From assembly GCA_016098155.1 (NCBI GenBank), contig JAAAJB010000336.1:1-38955 (forward strand): a stretch of DNA of 38,955 nt, in the 5' to 3' direction. A model generated the notes under the pieces. The model was given only the letters and a program-made list of their open reading frames with translations. It did no database searches and was not told the DNA's origin. Below, one piece after another: positions 20,624 to 29,791 of the stretch (within the stretch, counting starts at the first letter, position 1; each line of letters opens with the position of its first letter). The DNA is from Actinomortierella ambigua (Eukaryota > Mortierellomycota > Mortierellomycetes > Mortierellales > Mortierellaceae). Both the position numbers and the translations under genes were made by a program.

Positions 20624-22690
20624 ATGATCACTAGCATTCGGAGAACAGCACAGACGCAATTCACACGCGCTCTAGGTGCAAGGCGCACCTTCAGCAGCAA
20701 AAATGGTATGGACTTTGTGCAGTAGCCCATTATCTACCGTTTTCGGTTCAGGAACCAGATATCATACTCGAGGCGTCTCACTAAATAGTATCCCCATCTG
20801 ATCACTCAAACTGGTTGCCTCCTCTCTCCTCTCGCTAATAGAGAAAACCAATCCAGTTCGTGGTATGAAGGACCGCTTTGGGGAGGAGAACCGCCGCTTT
20901 CAACAGATCACCGAGACAGGAGCCAAGCTGGCATCGCTCTATGGATTTGAGCATATCACCACCCCAATCCTCGAATACGCCCAAGTCTTTGAGCGTACCC
21001 TGGGCGATGACTCTGATGTGGTCGGGAAAGAACTCTATTCGTTTGAGGACAAGGGAGGCTCGCGTCTGACCATGCGCCCTGAAAACACCGCGTCCGTAGT
21101 CCGCGCCTTGATCAGTCATCAAAAATACAACGAGCTGCCCCAAAAGTACTATTACTATGGCCCAATGTTCCGACATGAGAGACCACAAAAGGGTCGGCTT
21201 CGCCAGGTAAAATATCCTCGGATGCTAGGGATGACTGGGATGGGGAACCATTCTTACACGAGTATGGAGCGCTCAGTGGTAGGCTTGGCACGATCAAACT
21301 GGGCTAACCAAAATCCCGTGTCACTCCTCGTGTAATTGACTTTAGTTTGAGCAATTCGGCATCGAGATGTATGGACTCAAACATCCTACAGCGGACGTCG
21401 AGATCATTGACTTGGCAGCCACGTTTCTCAAGAATATTGGACTCGATTCTGTCACGGTACGAAGGCAGCCCTCCCTCCAGAGGATACGCAAACATCGTCA
21501 AGATGACTATTGTTCGATGAAATGGGTCCATGGGTTTGACTTTATCCTAACATTTTGTTCCGCATCCTTCGCATTTCACTCTCACTGCAGCTCGAGATCA
21601 ACTCACTTGGTGATGAGGCATCCCGGCAAAAGTACAAGGAAGCACTCCGATCCTACTTGAAGCATCACGTAGAAAAGCTTTCTGCAGACAGTGTCAACAG
21701 GTACCGCAAGACTTGAAGGAGTGAGGAGATTGTATAAAAAAAAAAGATCTGCATCGCCACTATTCCCTCCCTCCCCCTACCCTCGACTCTAATTTTTTTG
21801 TCTTTCCTTCATCCACCGAAACTGCTCCCAGGCTATCCACCAATCCACTTCGCATCCTCGACTCCAAATCCCCACAGGACCAGGCCCTCCTCCAACAGGG
21901 TCCCATCCTCTCCGACTACCTGTCCGACGACGCACGCGCCCGTTTCCGCTTTATCACCGAGTCCCTCTCCCACCTTGACCTTCCCTTCCACATCAACCAA
22001 AAGCTCGTCCGAGGCCTCGACTACTACCAGGACACCGTCTTTGAATTCACTCTGCCCTCCAGCCCTTTGCTCGGCGCCCAACAGGCCACCGTCCTCGCCG
22101 GCGGCCGCTACGACGGCCTCGTTCAAAAGATGGGTGGCCCTGCCGACATTGCCTCCATCGGCTGGGCAGCGGGTATTGAGCGCCTGGCCCTGCTCGTCGA
22201 AGCGAATGAACAACAACATCCAGCCCACCGTATCAGGCCTGTTGCTCTGATTCCTGTCCCCGATACACCCTCCGTGACCCGAGGTGGTCTCATTCTTGCT
22301 AGCAGCGTCACCACTACCAATGGCAATGACAACAACAACCCTAATCATAATGAGACGAACACCACCACCACCACCACCACTAACGAACGCGTGGGCTCCG
22401 GCCAAGTCTTGTGCACCGCCACGGCGATGGCGCGGCAGCTGCGCGCTGCGGGGCTGGTGACGGAGCTGGTGCACCTGACACATGCGACCAGCAACAAGTC
22501 GCAGCTGCCCAAACAACTGGCCCGTGCCGCCAAGATGGGCGCCAGCCACGCCATCCTCGTCGGCTCGGGCGAGCTGGCTAAGGGTGTTGTGACCCTCAAG
22601 GACCTGGATCGTGCCGAGCAGAAGGAATGTACGCTTGAACAGGCGATTGGAATCATTTCGTCCGCACAGAAAGGCACATTAGGCAATTAA
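20624..22690 (+). CDS. Histidyl-tRNA synthetase, bacterial type, probably mitochondrial (508 aa, 5 exons)
   Basis: Charges tRNA-His. Exons 20624-20705, 20842-21206, 21346-21456, 21591-21700, 21832-22690, phases consistent. The first 27 residues (MITSIRRTAQTQFTRALGAR onward) are Arg/Ser/Thr-rich with no acidic residue, a likely mitochondrial presequence. The core shows motif 2 as FRHERPQKGRLRQ (137-149) then FEQFGIE, the histidine-specific GLDYYQDT (284-291) and motif 3 AAGIERL (335-341). The bacterial form FRHERPQKGR, not the cytosolic eukaryotic form, and text such as NPLRILDSK place it with bacterial/organellar HisRS rather than HTS1. The anticodon-binding domain carries an Asn/Thr-rich insert at about 368-412. 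An in-frame Met in VRGMKDRFG could give a shorter form. AATAAA lies at 22772-22777. Confidence 0.92.
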
Positions 22691-22820
22691 AAAAAAAGTG
22701 GAGGAGGAGGTGGTGATTGTGTGGGGAAAAGAGCACACTGTATTGTACAATGAAAGAACATATACTACAGAAATAAAAGATCCAAAAAAAATGAGGGGAG
22801 GGGAGAAGAAGAAGCTCATA
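22691..22820. terminator. Short convergent 3' region, HisRS / ZNF511-like
   Basis: The two stop codons are about 130 bases apart. The HisRS signal AATAAA at 22772-22777 lies inside the probable 3' UTR of the opposing gene, so overlapping antisense 3' ends are likely. Confidence 0.5.
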
Positions 22821-24262
22821 TCACTCCATGTGCACATCTTGGAGAACTGGAGCACGGGTAGGCTTGGATGGTAAAGGCTTCGTGGCTGTGGCCTTGACCT
22901 GTCGAGGCACCATCCACGTGTTGACTCGCGAGGTAGCTATTGGCACTGGCCCTGCGGTGGAGTCAGGTGCGGGCTTGGCTTGCTGTGCACTATGCTCTAG
23001 GTGATGATGCTGGCCAATAGGTGGCCCTCGGTAAAAACCAGGCTGCAACCTGGGTCGATCTGTGTGTCCATGGTTCTTGGCCTTTGTCTTCGGGAGCGTG
23101 AGCCTCGAAAGGGTGGCTTGAAGCTGATCAATCTCCATGTCCATGCCATCTGATGCCTTTGCAGAGGTGCCCTTGTGGTCATCATGGGACAACTGTGGCT
23201 TTTTCTGCTGCTGCTGCTGCTGGTGGATCGACCCTAAACTTGGGCTGGATGCCCTACGACGTTGAGTGGTATCAGCGCTGTGGCTATCAGGCAAAGGCGA
23301 CGTCTCGCGCGACGACGATGAAGAAACATGTTCAAGGTCCATGCTACCGTTACTCGTGACCGAATCTCGCCGCAGCGATGATGTTGTGCTCCTGTACGCC
23401 CGCTTGATCCCAAGCTTCTTGATACGCTTCTCAAACGATAGGGCGCCCTCCTTGACAATGTCAAAATTAAATGATTGTGAGTACTTGTGCCGGTCGATCA
23501 AATGAAGTCGACGCCCATGAGTGCTCTTGAAGGCATGTTGGCAATGAGCGACAAAGCATTGGTACTACAAAACGACGAAACCGAGGAGAATAAAGGGATG
23601 AGAAGAATTTGGTGAGCTGTTCCATCATAACTTGTCCTCTCAGTACGCTGGTTCATGCCTTCTACTACATTTTTTTCTTCTTCCAAACGAGGTAGCTTAC
23701 AGTCCTTTCGCCCCGTTCGCGTCGGATCTTGACAAGAATGTCATGCATCTCGTGAATATGGAGCTGGAGCCACCGCTCGCCGGGCATTGGCTTCCCGCAG
23801 GTGTAGCAGAGATACCGGTGCGTCACGTCATAGTGTTGCTCATAAGCTGATGTACTGGAAAACGAGAGTTCGCCGTGACATGGCGCTAACCTGCAGACGA
23901 CTGGTTGAAACCTGATTGTTTTTTTTCGTGAAAAGCAAAGAAATGATCGTGAGAAAGGAGACAGACCAAGCGCTTCCTTTGTGTTTTCAATCCCGAGAAG
24001 CTTGAGCTACTGCAGTCATATATCCTTACGTTTTCGAGGGTACCACTGGTTGGCTGTCGTTGGAGGGGACGTGCACTTCAACAGCTGGTATATATACGTT
24101 CTGGTGATTCAACCGTTGCCAAGCTTTTTTGTATTCCAGTTCGCCCTCGTCGTAAAACTCGTCGTTGAAGGGTCGAGGTCGCTTGCCACCCTTGAAGAGC
24201 GAGGGAATGGTTGATTGCGAATGCGACCTGGACAGGTCATGGCCAGCTGGGTCGATGTCCAT
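22821..24262 (-). CDS. ZNF511-like C2H2 zinc finger protein (395 aa, 3 exons)
   Basis: Exons 24262-24030, 23911-23701 and 23564-22821. The first 77 residues are a leader with KRPRPFNDEFYDEGELEYK. Three C2H2 fingers follow: C84-x4-C89-x14-H104-x4-H109, C113-x2-C116-x12-H129-x4-H134 and C151-x4-C156-x12-H169-x4-H174. The arrangement and the phrases CRLAPC, YEQHYDVTH, MHDILVKIRRERG and HKYSQSFNFD match animal ZNF511 and its fungal relatives, proteins of poorly known nuclear function. A basic segment (KRIKKLGIKRAYRS) and a long Ser/Gln-rich disordered tail follow; human ZNF511 is shorter (about 250 aa). Exon 2 could be misread as two pieces, but reading straight through restores finger 1. Confidence 0.85.
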
Positions 24263-24500
24263 GAGGGCTAAATGGACACAGCATTAAAAAAAATATCACG
24301 CTTGAAAAGATTGCCAAGGGTCAAACACCCTGCAGTTTGAATAAGTCACACTGCATTTTCCCTTCTTCATCTCTCCAACCCCCTTACTCTCTTTCTCTCT
24401 CTTCTCTTCATCTACATTACTTGGCACTGCAGACAAGCTTGGCATCCAAAGACACCACTTTCACTCCAACACCACCACCAAACACCCAAACCATACACAG
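24263..24500. promoter_or_regulatory. Compact bidirectional promoter, ZNF511-like / SFT2
   Basis: A total of 238 bases lie between the two ATGs. The SFT2 side is CT- then CA-rich, typical of a fungal leader. No TATA box or dyad was identified. Confidence 0.55.
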
Positions 24501-25805
24501 ATGGCCAACTCGGCAGAGAGCAATTTCAGGAATGCATTCAAAAGCTTTGGCGCACGGGGCGGCATCTCTGTGACAGATAATGCCTCGGCGTCCAGCGACA
24601 GCGGCGCCTTCAGCAGGGCGTCGGACTGGTTTGGCGGAGTCAGGAGCCAGGTCTCTGGCTACGTGCCAGTCTCTCTTGGTGGCTCGTCAGGACAGCAGCA
24701 ACAGCAGGAGGAGGACTTTTTAGGCCTGACATGGTTCCAAGTAAGCAGTCGAAGAAAAAAACAAAGACCACAAGGGAGGAAGGGACCCACCAGACCAGAC
24801 CAGAACAGAACAGACAAGACGAGACCGCGCCCAACAGTTGGGGGGGGAAGGGGGTCTCTGGACGGTAACGTGGATCACTCACACGTTACTCTTTGTTTTC
24901 TTTTTCTTTTTTTTTTTTATCTTTGAGAATAGCGTATGGCAGGATTTGCTATTTGCGCACTCGGTGGAATTGCCTGCTTCGCGATCGTAAGTTTACAGCG
25001 GTTGTGTTCAGGACTTGCCACGTAGGCTGATCATTCAACACCATTTGGTGTTGAATGGTATATCTCTTGGCGTCGCTACTCGCAGTCGCTCAAAAGACTA
25101 CGACCAGTTCTCTAATAGCCATGTTTTGTATCAACACACACACATATACTTGACAATGAACTAGGCCATCTTCTTGGGACTGCCAGCACTGTTACTCCTG
25201 AACCCTGGAAAATTCGCCACAAGCTTCACTTTTGGAAGCATCCTGATGATGTGCAGGCAAGTCACCACCCGGTTCCAAAGGAGAAAAGGCGTACCATATT
25301 TGCTCAGAACAAGAGAGGGACCAGGACATATTGCCAAGAAAAAAAAAAGAGGCTAATCTCTTCTACAAATAACCTTTTGTCTCTCCAAATGATCCGAATC
25401 TTCACAATAGCTTTGCTCTCCTTCGAGGCCCTATGACGCACTTTCGCACCATCTTTTCGCGGGAGCGCTGGCACTTCACTGTCACGTACTTTGGATCGAT
25501 GGCGTTCACTTTATTTGCATCCTTGTCTGTAAGTTGCTCCGGCGATTTTTTTATTGTTTTCGTGTTTATGGATGGATCCATGTTTTGCTAGTAAGAAAGT
25601 GTCTCTCACCAAGGACTTCGTCCTATCTCTACAACCCTTTTCTCCTCTCTTCTTTTAGACTGCTGGTATCTTTGGCTTTTTCCTCACAATTATCGGATCG
25701 GTCATCCAGATCATGGCCCTTCTCTGGTACTTCACCTCATATTCCCCTTTTGGCACCAACCAGATCCGCCTTGGCTCTCGCATGACTAGCCTTCTGCCTG
25801 TCTGA
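24501..25805 (+). CDS. SFT2: Vesicle transport protein Sft2 (216 aa, 5 exons)
   Basis: A Golgi four-helix membrane protein that assists fusion of endosome-derived vesicles with late Golgi. Exons 24501-24740, 24933-24986, 25165-25256, 25411-25528, 25659-25805. The soluble N-terminus (about 80 residues, with a Gln run) ends at FLGLTWFQ. Four membrane segments then follow: FAICALGGIACFAI-AIFLGLPALLLL, FTFGSILMMCSFALLRGPM, FGSMAFTLFASLSTAGIF and FLTIIGSVIQIMALLWYF. The last stretch, ending FTSYSPFG, is the family signature. Intron 3 needs a GC donor (AG|GCAAGT at 25257): only this join yields SFALLRGPM, matching yeast SFALLKGPM. A GT donor four bases on gives a frameshift. AATAAA lies at 25809-25814. 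Confidence 0.94.
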
Positions 25806-25992
25806 TTCAATAAACCAAAAAAAAAGTCCTCCAAGATTAGCTATCGGGCTATGGTCGTCACAGGTGGTGTTATTGTATATAGGAGTAAAGAAAGCAAACC
25901 TACATACCATGATACACGAGAATGAAAGAGATAGAGAGAAAGGGGGCTATAGTACGACTCTATTTTACACACTGATATTAACTATTTATCAA

Positions 25993-26928
25993 TCAATTCC
26001 AGTAACTCTGGGTAGCGCGTTTGGTGCGAAAGGCAAGGTACATGAGGGTCAAGACGCCTAGCAAGACCGAGCAAGCGCCAAGCACAAACGAGGTCCGATA
26101 GCATTCGGGCCCAAAACATTGCTTGGTATGTTCATGGCGAGCCTCAGCATCATACAGCCATCCAAAGATCAAATTAAACGACTGCGACCCGATAGCGGGT
26201 GCCAACGAGATCCAGCCCCAATTCGTGCCAAACGTGGCCTGTCCAAACCACTCGCTTATGATGGTCGGCGCCACTCCAAACATACTGCCATACCCTAATC
26301 CGACCAAGATGGACACCCCCGTCAATTGCTCCACCGTCGTCGTGTGTGCACCCAACGTCTGGCCCAGCCACGTACAGACCGCGGCGTAGATCATGAAGAA
26401 CACCCGGTCGACCCCCCACCACGACCCCCGTCCACGCTTGCCAATGTCCGACATCAACCCAACCGAGATTCGCCCCACGCAGGAAAACAGACTGATCATC
26501 GACACGTGAAAGTTTTGCAGCTTTTGCAATTGCACCAGCTCGTCATCCGTTGGCTCCGCCGATGGGCCCTCGAACCGATCTCGATACACCGATCGTACCA
26601 CGTTGCCAGCATTGCCAATGTACATGAGACATGGTCCCGCAAGCAACAGCACGCTCAGCCACATCAGCTGCGCCTCGCGGTTCGTGCGGAAGAGCGCGAA
26701 TCCGGCCACGGGCTTGGAAAACACGGTTGCCGATTGTGAGCTGGGTGACGATACTTGAGAAGGCGAGGTCGGCCCTGGGATGATGGCGTACTGGTGACCG
26801 CCTACCGGAATCAATCGCTCCTGCTCCTGCGTACGTCGCCGCTCCTCCTCTTCAGCATCGCTAAGAAGTTCATCCGATCGCGAGATGGATGTCCTGGTAT
26901 TGTACTGGCTACGGTGTTGGGGATGAGC

Positions 26929-26965
<37 letters not shown>

Positions 26966-28426
26966 TGATTCTCAGAATCACCATGGCAGATCGGGATAGA
27001 GCCAATTCCCGTGCCGACACCAATGCTAGTCGGCGACATTATTTCGTCCTCGTCGATGGCGCTGTTATCGGTGACGGCCACGAGGCGGTGCTGAGCCTCT
27101 AACAAACCCTCCCTGTTCGACGATGGTTGATCCTCAGCAAAAATGCGCAACAGCGGCACGGCCGACAAGATCGTGGCACCGATCGCAATCGAGACAAACA
27201 TCAGGAACCCCTGGGTATCATCCGGATAGGCATGGCTGCTGACTTGGGCAAACAACATGGCCGACAGACCAAAGCCGGCAATCGGAATCCCCATCGCTAA
27301 ACCACGCGCTGCGTGGAAATTGTGGTTGTTGGTACTCACTGCGACCATGTACCCACATTGCGAGCCCATGCCGACAAAAACTAGAAACAAAAACGCAGCG
27401 TACACGCCACCCGCGCCAAACAGACCCCCGTACGTGAATGAGAGGCCTGCGTAACCGGCTATCAGCAACATGGCTGTGACTATACCCATTCTAATTGTTT
27501 TGGAGTCATTAGAATAGTAAGAAGTTTGTATGAGCAGAGTAAAAAAGACATTGAGGAAGAGGTGGATGTGGTGGATGTGGTATGTGGGGAAGGGTGTATA
27601 CTGAAAAGAGTCAGACGAGGCAGGAGAGGGAAGGAGAGGGAGAACAACCCCTCGTCCTCGCCACTCGCTCCCCAACATCTCGCAGCAGTAGATATGTCAT
27701 GGGTTAACTGGAGTGTTTTCCTTTGTCACTTTCTAGACAGCCTTACTTTTGCGGACCATGGTGGTCGACCAATCGTCCAAACAACGGACCTATCACAATT
27801 CAGCAAAGATACCCCGCAGTTAGTGTGGTTGTTCGTTTGGGTAGCATTAAAAAAAGGTGTCCGTTCCCAGCAGTAAAATAGAACATGTGTCTTTTTGTGG
27901 GGTTGTCTCTGTCTCATCATCTCTCTGTCTCACCGCTGAGACGGACAAGGTGGATTTCGGGGGGAGACGAATCCTCGTTCGAGAAAGGGGGGAAAGTTCA
28001 AACTTTTTTTGTTGCCTCGGACCTTTGGACCGAAGGCAAGGGGAATGAGTGGAGGAATACTTACCCGAGAGGAAGAGACCGTAGTGAACACCAGCTGCCA
28101 CGACCTAGATGCAAGCCAATGATGCAAAAAGAAGAAGAAGGATGAGCAAGCATGAACAAAGCAATCCCGCCCCCCACAACTGATCCTGTTCCCATCGACA
28201 CACACCCCATTTTTTTTAGGCCCGTGCCCTCCCTCCCTCCCATCATCGATTTATTCATGTTACATACATTAGAAGCAAGTCCGGATAAGTTGAGTTTTGA
28301 TGTGAGCTGGTTGCCATAGGTAGAGTACAGGTAGGGCGTGCCGGACACGAGAGCGACAGCACAGGCAGCCAGGAAGGACCCTGTTCGTGCTGCTAGCGTG
28401 GCATTGTGGTGGTGACGAAGTGGCAT
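25993..28426 (-). CDS. MFS transporter, nodulin-like / Mch1-like (579 aa, 4 exons)
   Basis: A major facilitator membrane transporter, predicted 12 helices, substrate unknown. Exons 28426-28268, 28104-28065, 27789-27747 and 27490-25993. The two 40-43 base micro-exons encode GVHYGLFLSG and PLFGRLVDHHGPQK, which is the conserved loop 2-3 signature of the superfamily, so the splice model is well supported. The first helix region, ALVSGTPYLYSTYGNQL, is typical of nodulin-like/Mch1 proteins. The central cytosolic loop (about residues 260-365) is disordered, with a poly-Ala run from CTG repeats at 26930-26962. The C-terminal half begins near FRTNREAQLMWLSVLLLAGP and ends RTKRATQSYWN. Family members have been linked to monocarboxylate, iron or heme-related transport; none can be assigned here. 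Confidence 0.88.
26930..26962 (-). repeat. CTG/CAG trinucleotide run encoding poly-Ala
   Basis: About ten CTG units on the plus strand. On the coding strand they are read as GCA repeats, giving a run of about a dozen Ala in the central cytosolic loop of the MFS transporter. Likely variable between strains. Confidence 0.85.
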
Positions 28427-29791
28427 TCTCTGAGAGAAGAGAGAAAAGCGAGGGCGGGGGGGGGGGGTATATAGAAGAGTGGAGAGGTAAAAGACGGAGA
28501 GAGAAGAGCACCAAATAAATAAATGCCTTCCCTGAGATAGGGGAGTGCTGCTACTCAGTCCAACAGAGGAAGAGTTGTGCCGTGCGATGGGCTGAATGAG
28601 GATGTCTGGAATGAGTGGATTTCAAGATGTTAGGGAGAGACACAATTTGGTGGATAGGGGTGGGCGAAAAAAACATGATGGAATCCCGAAAGCTATTTAT
28701 GCAATGATACGAACGTAAAAAAAGAAGGTTTTTTTTTTTTTGGACATGTGCCTGTCTCCGAGATTGAACAACCAACCAACCACTCTGCTACTCTGCTGAT
28801 GAGAACAAGAGTACCCCCTTCCTGCTGAGGATGGACAGGCTGATGATGGAGATAGATGGATGGAAGGCACATCATCATACCGTTGACGAGGAGAGAGATA
28901 GACTGATCAAGAGATGGAGATGCACCGGAGAGACAGACAGACAGAGAGACAGAGAGAGAGAGAGAGACAGGAAGAGAGAGAGAGAATGTGTGTGTGTAAG
29001 GGAGGGAGAGAGACATCTGTGAGATTTCATGCAAAAGAGACGTCGCACAATCGGTCCCGCCTCCCCACAGCGCACGCACAGCACACCACACAACCACATT
29101 ATTGCACACGCCATTCCACCCCTCTTTTTTGAATCTCGCCTAGTCGCTTTGCCACCAACACGTAATCAGATGGGATGGTGGCAAATCACCATGACATGTT
29201 GATTATCTAACGACAAGACAACCCTCCCCCTCCTTCAAAACCCGCACCCTATCTCCCTCTGTCTGTTTCTCCCTCTTTCTTTTTCCATCGATCAATTCAG
29301 CTTTGCTCTGACCCGAATTCCTGGTATCTTCGCTGGACCCTCTCTTTCACGAGAAAAATATACAACGAAACAACAGCCTATTCTAAATACTTGCTCGTCC
29401 CAACATGGAGGGTCCTGCCAAGTTCACCCTTAGATTAGGCCGAGCACACGTCCCTTGTCCCTTCACATCGTTCGGATTTCATCCTAGCAGATTCCAACGA
29501 TCGAGGCTGCAGCCAACAATAGCATCCCTCATTGGCCTGCCCTCTCTCGAGATAAACCCTGCCAGGATAGATCAATTTCGTGGTGGTTCCCTTTCCTTCC
29601 TTACACCATCCCAACTACAACTCCCCCCCCCCTTACCTTGCACACGAGAGCTTATCCAGTCGCACGCTTACCAGCCTGACATCTTATGAACTCCCTTCCC
29701 CACCCCCTCCATTGCCTCGCGCTTGTCTCCCGCCCCTAGTCCCAGCACTCATCTCTGGCTCCGAGCCGGGAGCGTCCAAACAAACAAAAAA
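28427..29791. promoter_or_regulatory. Long divergent intergenic region, MFS / PA-TM-RING
   Basis: A 1365-base region between divergent ATGs. Notable content: a G-run near 28458-28468, a poly(T) run near 28729-28741, a GA/GACA-rich purine stretch at about 28920-28990, and CT-rich sequence toward the plus-strand gene. An upstream ORF at 29405-29689 lies in the probable leader of the RING gene. No other gene was recognised. Confidence 0.5.
29405..29689 (+). CDS. Possible upstream ORF (94 codons) before the RING ligase gene
   Basis: An ATG in a reasonable context (CAACATGGAG) opens 94 codons and stops 102 bases before the main ATG at 29792, in a different frame. The peptide is Pro/Leu/Ser-rich with no domain. 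If the transcript starts upstream of 29405, this would be a long uORF able to reduce main-frame translation. If it starts downstream, the ORF is irrelevant. Coding potential of its own is doubtful. Confidence 0.2.
   Translation: MEGPAKFTLRLGRAHVPCPFTSFGFHPSRFQRSRLQPTIASLIGLPSLEINPARIDQFRGGSLSFLTPSQLQLPPPLPCTRELIQSHAYQPDIL

Noticed and set aside
23701..23911. Splitting ZNF511-like exon 2 into a 21-base micro-exon and a larger exon
   Set aside because: It would delete the second cysteine and linker of finger 1. Reading straight through gives a complete C-x4-C-x14-H-x4-H finger.
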